Source: Athripsodes cinereus | Taxonomy: Eukaryota > Arthropoda > Insecta > Trichoptera > Leptoceridae | Length of the DNA stretch: 64,000 nt | NCBI GenBank assembly: GCA_947579605.1 | Contig: OX388311.1 | Span: 28,336,951 to 28,400,950 of the forward strand | Direction: 5' to 3' | Part shown: positions 42,120-53,422 of the stretch, one piece after another | How positions within the stretch are numbered: the first letter of the stretch is position 1 | Layout of the letters: the number at the start of each line of letters is the position of its first letter | The notes under the pieces: generated by a model | The model's input: the letters and a program-made list of their open reading frames with translations, nothing else | Database searches by the model: none | What the model was told of the DNA's origin: nothing | Position numbers and translations under genes: made by a program

Positions 42120-42940
42120 TCTACGTTATACAAGTACTCACGAGATATGTAAGTAATTTAAAACGATTCCGCGGAGTTAGTTAATCCAATCAGAATAATA
42201 AAGCGTTTGTTCCTTGGATGGTGTTGTAAGAACAGTAGATAGTCTAAGCTCTATCACTTCTTAGTGAAATAAATATCAGGAGGGTTACTCCCAACGCTGT
42301 CTAGAATCTTAGATATCTTATAAATATTAAAAGCATCAAATTGATGTTCCTAAAAATAAGTTGTTTAGCCAAATATTTAACCAAATTGAATGGTTTAATG
42401 ATTAAATAGATTCTCAAGTTCTCAACTAAGTAAAAGCCACAATTAATTTTGATTATCCTAAGAGTAGATTAAAGAGATGAAAATTTCTTATCTGGGTCAT
42501 ATTCTACATGAGAATAAATTGGATTGCAGGATGCCATGAATCTGGTTGCCAGCAAACCTCATGGTTATGAATAATGTAAAAAATTAGTGAGTCATGTGGA
42601 GAAACTCTTCCGGCTGGCGGAGAACAAGAAGACCTTTGCAAAAGTGATCGCCATAGAGAGAGTTGAATAAGAATGTAAGATCCACGTCGGGAATCACCCC
42701 GGTCTTTACTTTCTTCCCTTGTATTATTTGAAAAGCTTTCAGTAATAAATATCTGCTCTTGGCTCAATAATAGATCACTCTACTTTACAAATATCTCAAT
42801 TAACGTCTTTACATTCACTTGGATCTGTCTTCACCTTGTACAATATTATTTATCATTCAAGTTTAAAGCATTTTGTGATACGTTGGCCCAATTTGATTTT
42901 TATTCGTTTACTTTACGCCATATTAAGTGAAATTTCTCTA
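42120..42940. other. Unassigned interval
   Basis: An 87-codon minus frame (42504-42767) has no recognisable domain. Otherwise AT-rich without repeat partners. Confidence 0.35.
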
Positions 42941-42942
42941 GC

Positions 42943-43158
42943 TATACCATCACGTTATCTCCCACAAGTAGGACAGTCAGTCCTAAACTGTACGTAATAA
43001 AAACAGTCTTTCCTCTCTGTGTCAACAAAATACAAGATGTTCTGTACGGGTGGCACACCTCATCACTAAATTTAAAGTGCTTAATTTCATATACGAGCTA
43101 TTTTATGAATACATGCTTTTTACAGAATACTCGAAAATTCAAACAGAAATTGAGTAAA
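42943..43158 (-). mobile_element. SINE-A copy, near full length but diverged
   Basis: The reverse complement reads AATTTTCGAGTATTCTGTAA (head), TTAGTGATGAGGTGTGCCAC (middle) and ACTTGTGGGAGATAACGTGA with TGGTAT (3' end). Confidence 0.75.
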
Positions 43159-43159
43159 A

Positions 43160-44410
43160 AAAATTGATTCAAATCAATCCAATATGTTAATAATGTTAAA
43201 AGTGTTGAACTATGTAAATTAACAGGTGTTACTGAGGATCACTCCTAAGAATACACTGAAATATCAGGCTTTAATCAACTCTATACTTGCTATATTAACT
43301 AACGATAAAGAAATGTTCGAAATGAATACCGTTCGTTCGATTTTTTCTTGAATAATACGGGAGGGATAACTGATGCAAAAACAAAATACAAACAATAATA
43401 TAAGTAATACCACCTAATTTGTAATGAGTTTGGGTGCCGCTATGATACTGACACCCTTTTTTGATTCCATCCTTCGCTTCGTCTCTTTCATCACTCCATA
43501 CCGACTCTTTGTCATGTAAATTAGTTTGTACCAAACAACAAATGAATAAATAATAATATGTTTTGATATTATTCTCATAAAAACACCTTCAGCAGCATTT
43601 CGAACGCAAATGAGAATCACTCGAATCAAAGGTTTCTGTACTTTACCTATATTATTACTAAGCGAATGATTCGCTCGCTTCAAAGTACAAAGTTGATACA
43701 TTACTGTCACTATAGATGTAACAAATATTCGGTTACTTTTGTGAATTTAACTGTGACATGACACATAATATACTAGATTTCATAGTAACGAAAAACTTGT
43801 AACTCCGTTTATTCATACTATTATTAAAGTTAGATTTTGTTAATTTAATCGTGATTCTTTTATTTTTAAATTAAATATGATTAAAGACATCTACATACCT
43901 ACATGTCCATGCTAATTTAGCAGTTATTATTGAAAAGGTTTTTTAATTGTAAAAACGCCTTATTTTTTACAACTTATATTTATTAATATGGATTATTTTA
44001 TTTATTAAAGCCAATGCACTGTAAATAAATTATCGTGATAGCAACATAGAAAAAATATGACATTGCTTACATAATAAACTAAACTAAATTTCGTATTTTT
44101 GATTTTACATTATATACCTACGGCTTGAGCCTTTCACATGATCAAATAATAAACATGACAGACAAAAACATAATACAATCGTACACAAGCATTTTAAAAC
44201 CACAAGTCAAAAATAATTTTAAAATGATACAATAATTGAGCTGTTTACTGCAACAAAAGTCTAATCCTGTCAAGAATATTCTAAGATATGAAGTTGTGAT
44301 ATGAATATGTAGTAGGTACACGGGATTCTTAAGATGTTGGCTATATAAGTACCTACTGCACGTAAATGTGAAGTATGTGAAATTGGGAAATAAATCAATG
44401 AATCATTTTA
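43160..44410. other. AT-rich interval; possible antisense LINE 3' end
   Basis: 43990-44140 carries TTTATTTATTAAAGCC at one side and ACCTACGGCTTGAGCCTTTC at the other. The latter is like the hairpin-plus-tail LINE ends at 1885 and 2530 in reverse. The rest is featureless. Confidence 0.3.
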
Positions 44411-44412
44411 AA

Positions 44413-44575
44413 GTTCGTCGTCGGTAGCCTGGAGGTAGAGTCTCGGCCTCGTGCACATGGGGTTCGTGGTTCGATCCTAGATACCGGCAAACTCCTCTCT
44501 CACGACACAAGCTTTGAACTTACTGTGAAAGGTGTATAAATTTGTATTACAAAAACCCAGATATATCTTTTATAA
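44413..44575 (+). mobile_element. SINE-D copy, full length
   Basis: GTCGGTAGCCTGGAGGTAGA (A-box-like), GTGGTTCGATCCTAGATACC (B-box), CTCTCACGACACAAGCTTT and AACCCAGATATATCTTTTAT. A good template for the family. Confidence 0.9.
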
Positions 44576-44974
44576 AAATTACTTACACTTATATATTCTA
44601 ATTGCTTACACTTACTCACTAATTATAAAACATATCTCCATACTCCAAACAAAATACCTTGCACTAATCTAAACATCTCATATCAATAGTTGTAACAGTA
44701 GTTGATGTTCTATTTAGATTATCTGTTATTCGGTATTCAGTCAAACTACTATCCGTTTATTTGTAACTCTAATATTATACCTACCCATTTTTTATTGGTA
44801 TCTCTCTGTCATATTCCAGCAACAAGAGTTTGCCATTTTGAAATACATTTTTAAAGTGATGATGGTTCTTTTGTGTATAAAAAATATCCATTTATTTTTG
44901 TTTCGTGTAATCCTTCACAAAAAAAGATCTACTACTCTATTCTGTAAATTTTCAATGCAAATAAAAAGCAAGTA

Positions 44975-45215
44975 CATACATACATACCATCACGCCGCTT
45001 CCCTCGCGGGGTAGGCAGAAAGGATCGAGCGCCACTTCCTTCTATCCTTGCATACATCTTTCGCTTCCGTCACTGTCATACAATTCCTCATGCATGCTCT
45101 CCTGTTCAATGTGCTCAACACGTGATCGTCCTGTAGGATTTGATTTAAATGATCTTGCCATTTAATCCTCGGTATAAAAGCAAGTATTCGTAAAATATCT
45201 CGTAAAAGCAATGCT
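44975..45215 (-). pseudogene. LINE-R 3' end with TATG tail
   Basis: The minus frame has PRIKWQDHLNQILQDDHVLS, then LNRRACMRNCMTVTEAKDV and CKDRRKWRSILSAYPA before the stop. The tail on the minus strand is a TATG repeat (44975-44989), unlike the TATAG tail of 16085 and 55466. It keeps an open frame over the last 60 codons; 5' truncated. Confidence 0.85.
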
Positions 45216-45227
45216 ATTAGTCATTAT

Positions 45228-45366
45228 CCATCTTCAATCCAGCGATGAGGTATCCTGCAATCAATCTTCAAGGGTTTATTTCTTAGTGGCATGGAGAGGA
45301 CGATATTCATGTTTATTAGATACAGTTGGTCTAGTGGTTAAAATACTTGTTGCTGATGGCGTGATG
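45228..45366 (+). mobile_element. SINE-A middle/distal copy
   Basis: CTTCAATCCAGCGATGAGGT, TGGCATGGAGAGGACGATAT, and a decayed end GCGTGATG. It follows the LINE-R copy within 15 bases. Confidence 0.65.
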
Positions 45367-45439
45367 TTATTTTTTCAATATTGAACAAATAGCGTTCAAT
45401 AGTACTGCAAGGCATATTTTTCGCAAGAATAAGGGCTAT

Positions 45440-45670
45440 CACATCACACCTTTGCTGGAAAAGTAGGTGAAAGAGTGCCGAAGTCACTTTCTGACCTCTG
45501 TTTTCTCAAAACACCTGAAAGTAGACCCCTACGTTCAACTAAAACATCCACCAATATGCTGGACGAGATCAATAGAGCAAACAAGTCGTGCTTCTATGAC
45601 AGGGCTTTTGGTGTCGCAGGGCCCGTCATCTGGAACCAACTACCCACACACACATTCCAAAGAGAACTTC
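45440..45670 (+). pseudogene. LINE-F C-terminal relic
   Basis: Two frames share the coding signal: PLRSTKTSTNMLDEINRANK then CFYDRAFGVAGPVIWNQLP in one, with the rest shifted. Same protein end as 34202-34470 but in plus orientation and cut after QLP. Confidence 0.8.
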
Positions 45671-45674
45671 AGAA

Positions 45675-46265
45675 CTTACACACTGCTATGGAAAACATAA
45701 TCCGGTGGCTGCAAAATTTGGAGGTCCATAAGAACAATGAACGTACTCTTATAATCGCTAATCAACCACTTTTGTGCGAAATGACGTAAAAATAAGACAG
45801 ATTTTTCTTTTATTCGTGAACATATTTTTGTGACGTTACTTTTAAAATTCCGAAAAATGATTTCTGGCTGGTTGATATTAAAAAAATAAACTAAATAAGC
45901 GGATATTAATTTCAAAGATGTCTCGCATTGTTTTGATTCCGAAAACTTCTTGAAAGGCGAGACGTGAATAAGAAAGAGTAGAAATGAAGGTGGTTTAAAG
46001 TAGAAATACGGTGGAGCATCAACATACCCGAGAAGGATCATGAATAATGGATGTTGGGAGAAGATTGAAGGAGAAAAGGCCCTCCAACTCTAAGGTAAAT
46101 TAAACTGAAAATAGTACACCAACTGTGAGTACAACTGACTTCACTAGTACACTAAACTTTGTAAATTAAAATCTTAAATAATGACTTGCTATATTGCTAG
46201 AAAAAAGTTACGGGAAAGAATAGATCTATAACTGTATTCAGAAAGTTTCAGAGTGTCACGTTAAA
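45675..46265. other. Unassigned interval
   Basis: A 121-codon minus frame (45676-46041) shows no domain. 46200-46275 might be a decayed SINE-A head. Confidence 0.3.
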
Positions 46266-46269
46266 GGCA

Positions 46270-46400
46270 GGAATATGAAAAATAAATAATAATTTATAAA
46301 TAATCAAAACACTGTTATATTTTCACTATGTTTATTTAAACTCTAACGTTTTAAATATGAATTTTCACAGTGTGAACACAGACACCCTTCAACAATTAAA
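46270..46400. mobile_element. Inverse copy of the CACTGTGAAAAT repeat
   Basis: AATAATTTATAAATAATCAA, AACACTGTTATATTTTCAC and TTTTCACAGTGTGAACACAG match 39470-39582 in reverse. Confidence 0.55.
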
Positions 46401-46454
46401 AATAAATAACTTTCGCCGATCATATACTTCAACTTACATTATAAATTTCAACTT

Positions 46455-47365
46455 ACAGAGTTCGTCAGTAGCCTGGAGGTAGAGTCTCGGCCTCTTTTTT
46501 CAACAAATTTGGTATAAAAACTCTCATAACTTGTTCACCCTTGCAAACATTTTGATTTGATAAAAAAAAATCAAATTTTTGTTACCAATATAAGTAATTT
46601 GCTTAAAAAAAACTAAATAGCTGACTGACGAGATTTATTTAGGTACTCTATGTTATATCAAAATAAAAATTGTTTACAAAATATATAAACTTTTAATTTT
46701 TGATCATCCTATCAAGCAAAAAAATGTTATGGATTTTGGCAAAGCTTTTTAAAGATTTTTGACTTTAAAAAATGAGAAATTTCGACAAAAAAAGATTTTT
46801 TATATCGGTTAATATCCATGAATAAAACAAAAAAAATGACAGTTGGCTGCACTAATATTTTTAAGAACTATCTAACTTTTCGAAATATGTAAAAAAAACA
46901 TGAAAAATTGTAGGATTCTTATATATTGTCGGCCAAACACACCTCCGATTTCGAATTATATTTAGAATAATTATGCTTCTTTCAAACGAATACATTGAAG
47001 CTATAATTAAGTTTTTTTTTAAAGTATAACACTTATATTGGTAATTAATATTATTTTTCATATTTTCATATCAAAATATTCGTCAGCTTCTACAAGTTTA
47101 TCACGACTATTACAGTTAACTAAACAAAGATTTCGGTATCGGTATGGCAATCTGCATGACTAATAATTTGTATTTTTTCCCGGGAAAGGATTCGTTTTTT
47201 CCCGGGAAACGGGAAATAAAAATTAGAGGGTTTTCCCGGGAATTCCCGGGAGTAACCCTCTACTCCCGTTTCACGACACAAGCTTTAAGTAGCTTACTGT
47301 GAAAGGTGTATGAGGTTGTATTTGTGTTTATAACAAAACCCAGATAATATATCTTTAAAAATATA
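46455..47365 (+). mobile_element. SINE-D copy split by a 0.77-kb insertion
   Basis: The 5' part GAGTTCGTCAGTAGCCTGG to TCTCGGCCTC is at 46455-46493. The 3' part CGTTTCACGACACAAGCTTT to AACCCAGATAATATATCTTT is at 47268-47365. The middle of the SINE, including the B-box, is gone, so the insertion came with or was followed by a deletion. Confidence 0.8.
46497..47262. mobile_element. Foreign DNA inside SINE-D with a CCCGGGAA-rich end
   Basis: The right end contains repeated TTCCCGGGAA blocks (47175-47252) and AGAGGGTTTTCCCGGG, then AGTAACCCTCTACT. Read inward this (AGTAGAGGGTTACTCCCGGG) resembles hAT-type ends. No matching left end was found, so the element is probably truncated. The interior is AT-rich without a frame. 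Confidence 0.4.
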
Positions 47366-47577
47366 TATATATTAATCATTATCTACATAGTTTTCTAAAA
47401 TCATTAATTACCTATTCTAATATTTTCTCTTTTAAACTTGCAGAAGAGCTTTTCCTGTTTTTTATGTAGGTAGGTACTCAAAAAAACTGAAAATGCGCTT
47501 TTGCGGTGGTTTGTACCACAAAACGGCGCTAAATAAATTGTTAAGATTATTATTATTATTACATACTTAATATTAAT

Positions 47578-47702
47578 TTGTAATCAATCGGAGAGATGAT
47601 ATCACTCGACATGCTGGGGTCAACTGGATGCAGACGGAGCAGAAGGAAATGGAGGTGGCCTTCGTCTAGGAATTGACGGCAGTGGGCTGAGAAGAAGAAG
47701 GA
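47578..47702 (+). pseudogene. RTE-type LINE C-terminal relic
   Basis: In frame RRDDITRHAGVNWMQTEQKE, then a stop-interrupted ELTAVG. The RW.DDI...AG..WMQ.AQ.R..W pattern closes the protein of RTE-type LINEs. Preceded by an ATT repeat near 47550. Confidence 0.65.
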
Positions 47703-47754
47703 TATTATTTTTTTGTTTTGTGTATAGGTACATAAGTTTGTATGTCAGATGATT

Positions 47755-48040
47755 TGTTTAGTATCGTTTAATTGAGCATCCATCTCAAGGGCGCGGGAGA
47801 CTATGTTAGAAGAGTGATGCCTTCAATTTGCTCCTGGAAGTTGTTTTTGATTTGTTTTTACGAAGGTCCTTGTGGAGTCGACTCCAGATGACGGGTACTG
47901 CGACACCAAAGGCCCTGTCGTGGAAACAAGGTTTGTTTGTTCTAATGATCTCGTTCAGCATATTACTGGATGTATTTGCTTAGTATAGGAGTCTACTTGC
48001 AGGTGTTTTGAAAACACAGAGCTCAGAAAATGACTGAGGT
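47755..48040 (-). pseudogene. LINE-F 3' end
   Basis: Antisense match to 34202-34470: TTAATTGAGCATCCATCTCA, GGGCGCGGGAGACTATGTTA, GGAGTCGACTCCAGATGACG and AAAGGCCCTGTCGTGGAAAC. Frameshifted throughout. Confidence 0.75.
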
Positions 48041-48069
48041 AGCATATTATTCAAAGCTTTATAGACTAT

Positions 48070-48755
48070 AGGCATAGTTTTATATGTTTTGTGTGAAAAA
48101 TGTTTTCCTCGTGCCTTAAGAGTTTTTGTTTAAATATTACTTCTGATTTCCATACGAATTACCCATTTGATTGCCAGGCAGACAAGCGTGAACTCATTAC
48201 TATGTATGAATACCGGTATGTATTTTTTTATTCTTATTTCGTTGTATTCTAGAGAAATCTAAAATCTTTATAGGTACAGAGGTAAAAAATAAGAAAACAC
48301 ACTGTTACCTGTTGCTGACTAATTTTGAAAATAAGCCCTTTCTAAAAAAAAAAGCTAAATTTTTATATTTCTGCCGTTGGAAATTCACATAATAATAACT
48401 GGGTTTTGTTTCAGGCTAGTTGAATTGAATAGTTTCAAAAATATCAATTATCATAAAAAAAATTAAAACCCGAACAGTTACACTAGCAATTATCATTTTG
48501 AAATTCATAAACTTCGAAGGCTTTTCTAATAAAATATACATGTTCTCTTCGTAGCATTAATATTCACAAACTTTAACATTATTTTTATAATTCAGTCATA
48601 CAATATACCTTTTAAATAATAATTTATTTAATAGTAGAGTAATGTACACAATATCTGCTTTACATAAATTTTTACTGATTTTTAAATTAGTACATTGGAA
48701 AAAGAATTCCATAATTGTATTGATTTGCTTTTCAACAGTAGATTTTTAAGGTCTC
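48070..48755. other. AT-rich interval, nothing recognised
   Basis: No partner repeats or coding frames. Confidence 0.4.
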
Positions 48756-48866
48756 TTGATGTTGACGTGATTAACCTCGTGTATAAGGCACGATAAAGAA
48801 CCTCTACACACTCGGATATCTCAAGAGTCGAGGACTCCAATTTGCTTCGGAAAAGGTCTCTATAGA
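48756..48866 (-). mobile_element. LINE 3'-end repeat, family M
   Basis: CACACTCGGATATCTCAAGA and GTCGAGGACTCC match the blocks at 53890-53913 (minus) and, inverted, 54005-54041. The CTC.TGA.ATATCCG motif also resembles the 3' end of the R1-like relics (ACTCCTGAAATATCCG at 37235), so family M may be a related LINE 3' UTR. Confidence 0.5.
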
Positions 48867-48869
48867 TAT

Positions 48870-50610
48870 TTTCTAAGATAGAAGAAAACAACACTTATAT
48901 TTTATTAATCCAAGACAGAGCAATAGGTATTCTGAATATATAAGTAAAGCCGTACAAAAGAGTCTGTTTAATACCATAAGCCGATAACAAGTAGTAGGTC
49001 TTATTATTGATCACTTATCAAAATTACTCTGTCTCTCTTTCTTAGACGTTCTGAGATCTTATTGGATAAATAATTCTGTTATTTTTTTATGTATCTTGTA
49101 CGACACAAAAAGGTTTTGTCCTTAAGCTTATAAATAAAACAATCCACCCCGTGTATATGTATACGCACCTCTCCACCCTTCACGTCCCTAGAATACATAG
49201 TATATAGATATAGCATAGATAATGACGATTCGTGTGCGATAATCAGCCTAATGAAGGCCGTTCTTGACAAGTGAAGAACACTTAAGCCACAATAATGCTG
49301 TCTCTGGATGTTTTATAATAAATTAATGGTAACTACAAATTAAAAGTAGCTGTTTAAAATAACAGACGAGACTTTTCCATAACAAAATTAACCTAGATAC
49401 TAGAAAACTTGTTTACGCTCAAAGATTCGATTTCTAGATATCTCAAATGTCGTCAGACTTCCAGTTTATCTGTCTTCTAGACTTTTAAAATTTCCATATT
49501 TGAATAAGTCTTTCATTCTTTCTCTAAGTTTGGAAGGTTCCTTCAAAAAGAAACTGAAAAAATTAAAACTTTAACAATATTTGACAACTTTAATTCAGTG
49601 ATAAAGCACACTGTCAATTGCAACCTTTTTAACCTCCATTCGGGATTTGATTAAAAGATGCGTCGGAATCTAAGATAGAACGTACTTTATTCACACACAA
49701 GTAATGACAGAGAGTGATATTGAATTGATTACAATCGATTATGCAATGTCACAAAATACAACCACAGACAATAAATAAAATGTGAATTAATCGCATAGAT
49801 ATTCTTAAGGTGGATCCCACGGTCATCTCCATGTGTTAACACACACCACAATCTTCAATGGAATGTTTTTATATGGTTCAGAGAGGAAGATACGTGAGTT
49901 TGCTATACGTGGCAAGTTCCTTGTTTATCTCAGTTGTTGAAGATGCTGGAATAATAAAGATATATTACCGTCTCCACATATAGGTATATTTTTTATCATT
50001 AATTTAAATTAAAAGAAACTTTGTATTTTCCACTAAATAAATATGGAAGTCCACAATGTTAATCACGAAACATTCGAAAAATTATATTTTTTAATACTTT
50101 TTTTTAATTATTATGATTCCTACTAAAGTATCAAGTGTAGTTCCACATTTTATAACTATGTAACAGTGATTTGTTATTTTAACTCTAGCCTACATACATA
50201 CAGCCAACAGAATATAACGTTCACCCTAAACATCAGCATTGTTCAATGCATCGTAGGTATATAATAGTACTTACTTAAAGCTTAGACAAAACCCTTCTTA
50301 TCCAAACCTCCGTTCGTCCCACCCTCTCTTTTAATGTCTCGTCATCATTCCGTTGTGATTAGATTACCTAATCCACAACAATGCATAGTCCGTCCTAAGT
50401 CTCCGCTATATTTTCTTTGGCGACATTTTTAAAATAATCACAACTTATTTTTGTCATACCTGTTTAAACTCATAGACCGATTTTAGTTAATCTCAGTTAG
50501 TTTGGTTTAGTTAATTTAATTAGTTAATTAGAACCTTGAACATCTCTATATCTCCACGTTCGATTTATCTACATCGTCACGGTATTTCCTACAAATGGGA
50601 ATCCAGTATC
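48870..50610. other. Long AT-rich interval, nothing recognised
   Basis: Short frames at 49079-49270 and others look like chance. No RNA gene or repeat match. Confidence 0.4.
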
Positions 50611-50614
50611 AATC

Positions 50615-50775
50615 ATCGCCTTCAACGCTCCTCTCAGTAACACAATGCAGAAATCAGCCTCCTTCATTCATAGCGACTCTGCGCCAATTGCGTCACCTCG
50701 TCTCACGACATTCCCAACGCTCTGATGTTGTTATTATAGGAACGGTGTATTATGAAAGAGGGACGCCCGGGTCGT
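50615..50775 (-). pseudogene. LINE-E 3' end
   Basis: The reverse complement has CCGGGCGTCCCTCTTTCAT, a GTCGTGAGACGAGGTGACG block, CAATTGGCGCAGAGTCGCT and AGGAGCGTTGAAGGCGATGA. It matches the copies at 712 and 14425. Confidence 0.8.
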
Positions 50776-50929
50776 TGGAACCCTTGGGGATGGAAGAACA
50801 GAAAGAATGATGTGCCGACGAACACGGCAAAGATCTCTAATCTCCCGGATACAAGAGAGACGATGGTCTTGCCTGGGTCCGGGTCCTGTAAGAAGCAGGT
50901 GTTCTTGAAACTTTACTGTTATTTATTAT

Positions 50930-51180
50930 TCTTTATTCTTCAACATCTCCCGTAGGTCCTTTACAGGACACTTGGGTTCATCAACATTACAACAATACAA
51001 TAGTATAATAGAAAGGGAAAACATCAATACAATAGAAAGAGCATATATATATAATAAACACAACATACAAAAAAATAATTGAAAAGTCAAGGCACAATAA
51101 TAAATAAAAATAGACACATAAATTATTTTTCTTGAGTAATAAAAGGATGTAAAGGGTCCCTTTAGCACCATGTCAAAGTG
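50930..51180 (-). mobile_element. Possible LINE 3' UTR
   Basis: A TTATTCTTTATTCTTC start on the plus strand (A/T-rich tail on the minus strand) precedes a GC-balanced block with CCCGTAGGTCCTTTACAGGA. It resembles an antisense LINE 3' end. No second copy here. Confidence 0.3.
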
Positions 51181-51198
51181 TAAATTATAATACAATGA

Positions 51199-51305
51199 AC
51201 ATCTACAATTCAGCTATGAGGCATGCCACTCATACTGAATGTCTTATTATTAAGAAGAGCTGGTTATCTCACTTGGGAGGTTTGTCGTGATGGCGTAGTA
51301 TAGTA
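51199..51305 (+). mobile_element. SINE-A middle/distal copy with internal deletion
   Basis: CTACAATTCAGCTATGAGGC, CACTCATACTGAATGTCTTA, then directly GAGCTGGTTATCTCACTTGG and GTCGTGATGGCGTAGTATAG. About 60 bases of the consensus are deleted. Confidence 0.7.
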
Positions 51306-51309
51306 CATC

Positions 51310-51860
51310 AATATTATTTTAAAACTCAACTTACAAAATAATATATACTTAAATGTAAGTATAAGGGACTATATACTTCTCTTCACTTTGTTCTTATGAT
51401 ACAACTCAACAAAGTTAATTTGTCAAATGGAATTTGGCCATCGACAACATGGATTACTATGTCTTCGTATTTGTTTTGTTTCTTTAAATGTAGACAAAAG
51501 ACGAATTAACAAACAAGACCAACAAATACTTTATTCTATATGTTAAAGGAAAACTGAGCTATGTCAAGAAACGTGTTTATAGTATTACCTACCGATCAAA
51601 AAATTTTCAACGTATTTTATCTACTTTTCGTACACAAAATTACTATAAAAATAATTGGTCATCTATTTTTTTTCTCTGTTATATATTTTATTTGTAATGT
51701 AAATAATAGGAAGTTGAATTAGTGATGTTTGCTTTTTAAAAATAATTAATATTTTTTCATTGATATCTCAAAATATATTACGTTTTCATCACTGGTGAAT
51801 ATGCCATCAGAAAGGGCACAATGAGAAGTACAATTTTATGTTCACAGTACATATGATTCG
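51310..51860. other. AT-rich interval, nothing recognised
   Basis: No partner repeats or frames. Confidence 0.4.
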
Positions 51861-51861
51861 T

Positions 51862-52064
51862 CTGTCCAGTTCTACAACTCAACAAGTCGAAATTTTCGAA
51901 AAATTTGATTTAATCGATTTTGTAGGTATATAATCAACTCCACTCTATGAATTCCACAGACAAGTAACTAACGGTTATTTGTCTGTGGAATTCATAGAGT
52001 GGTGTTGATTATAACAGACAAATAACTAACTAACGGTTAATTTACGAGTTATGGAACTGGACAG
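51862..52064. mobile_element. Foldback element with inner and outer stems
   Basis: The outer inverted ends are CTGTCCAGTTC (51862-51872) and GAACTGGACAG (52054-52064). The inner arms are ATCAAC[TC]CCACTCTATGAATTCC-type sequence at about 51933-51962 and its complement at about 51979-52010. ACAAATAACTAAC and ACGGTTA are repeated directly nearby. No frame. Confidence 0.75.
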
Positions 52065-52069
52065 TCAAT

Positions 52070-52555
52070 ATGTCAATTTGACCCAAAATTTACATGGTAT
52101 AGTTTGTCTCTGACATCGTTTGAGGTTTTTATATCGATTCGAACAAAATGATAATTGAATCAAATCCCCTCTTAATCAAATACAGTTATTTTCAGAAAGT
52201 CTTTTTCAAAAAGGAATTTTAATAAACAAATCGATTTTCTTGTCCTTTTTATATTGAGATACAATCTTCAAGATAAATCGTCAATTGTTTTAAGAATCTA
52301 TGGGTAATATCATTGTCATCGCTAATGAGATTTCTATAAGTACCTAGATACTTTTTAAAGTAGATACATGGCTAAGAAGAAATTTGATAGATTCGTGTGA
52401 TAAAGAATGAGAGAAAAACATAGATACATATCATAACATGCATAGACAATTCGCACAGATCGAGCTAGTCTCAAACTTAGATATGAATCTTGTATTATGG
52501 GTACTAACGCGACGACACACATATACAATGTACTACACACATAAACCAAAAATAA
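52070..52555. other. AT-rich interval, nothing recognised
   Basis: No partner repeats or coding signal. Confidence 0.4.
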
Positions 52556-52559
52556 TCGC

Positions 52560-52976
52560 ATTATTTTCTGTAAGTTTTCGAGTGCCCTGTAAAACGCAAG
52601 TGTTCGTCAAACATAAAAAATGACATTTAACATTAGCCACGTCCAGACAGCTGGATGAAAACGTCAATCAATCATCAATCTTCAATCATTCGGTGACAAT
52701 TCGGAGCATTCTCCGAAGAAATATTCAAATGAATACCTTCGTTACCGTATAATATTTCTTCGGAGAATGCTCCGAATTGTCACCGAATGATTGAAGATTG
52801 ATGATTGATTGACGTTTTCATCCAGCTGTGTGGACGCGGCCATTTACTATTCACCCATTCTGAATATCTTTCAACTGGTCCATCTCGAATTGGCACGGAG
52901 AGGAAAACTTGCTTATTACTTATACAGTCTGCTGGCTACCTCATTTGTGGGATATGCCGTGATGGCATATATGGAA
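52560..52976 (+). mobile_element. SINE-A copy carrying a nested foldback
   Basis: Head and start of middle are at 52560-52630 (CTGTAAGTTTTCGAGTGCCC, GACATTTAACATT). The rest is at 52845-52975 (CACCCATTCTGAATATCT, TTGGCACGGAGAGGAAAACT, GTGGGATATGCCGTGATGGC). The 205-bp foldback lies between them. Confidence 0.88.
52636..52840. mobile_element. Foldback MITE nested in SINE-A
   Basis: Nearly the whole element is one inverted repeat: GCCACGTCCAGACAGCTGGA on the left, and GCCGCGTCCACACAGCTGGA read inward from the right; arms about 90 nt with a short asymmetric loop near 52725-52750. CATT is present on both sides (52631-52634 and 52841-52844). A second, longer family member lies at 61344-61596. Confidence 0.9.
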
Positions 52977-53049
52977 TAAAAAATATAATTATGTACCTAC
53001 ATATATCGATAGAGTAGAAAACAGATTTTTTTTAATTCAATGATGAAAC

Positions 53050-53190
53050 TGGATTTGATGTTTACCCAAGCACACCCTTAGCAATATTCTTGTGTCGTGA
53101 AGATGGAGTAGGTCGGCAGCGGGTGGAAATAGCCTGGGGTTTCTCAATTGAAAGTACGAGTCTCTATCATCAAGCTATTAACCACCTCAG
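53050..53190 (-). mobile_element. Divergent SINE-D-like copy
   Basis: The reverse complement has TTAATAGCTTGATGATAGAG (A-box-like), TCAATTGAGAAACCCC, and CATCTTCACGACACAAG with GTGTGCTTGGGTAAACAT. It belongs with the fragment at 11038-11150. Confidence 0.5.
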
Positions 53191-53317
53191 TATATAACCA
53201 TGTACTGTTTTTTTTTATATAGTTGAAATGTAAAATAAATATAAAGAATCATTAAAGTCGATATTAAGAGGATGAGCAGATGCAAGAATAATGCTTTTGT
53301 TAGATATGTTAGAAGAC

Positions 53318-53422
53318 ATGCAGAATGAGTGGCATTTTGCATCACTGAATGTCTTTAATTTTTTCGTACACCTGCCTTTTACAGGAGACTTGTAAACTCA
53401 CAGAAAAGAGCGGAAGAGGTTG
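53318..53422 (-). mobile_element. SINE-A head/middle copy
   Basis: The reverse complement reads CTCTTCCGCTCTTTTCTGTG, CCTGTAAAAGGCAGGTGTAC and CATTCAGTGATGCAAAATGC. The distal part is missing. Confidence 0.7.

Noticed and set aside
45676..46041. 121-codon minus frame
   Set aside because: No domain, no supporting signals, composition expected from AT-rich DNA.
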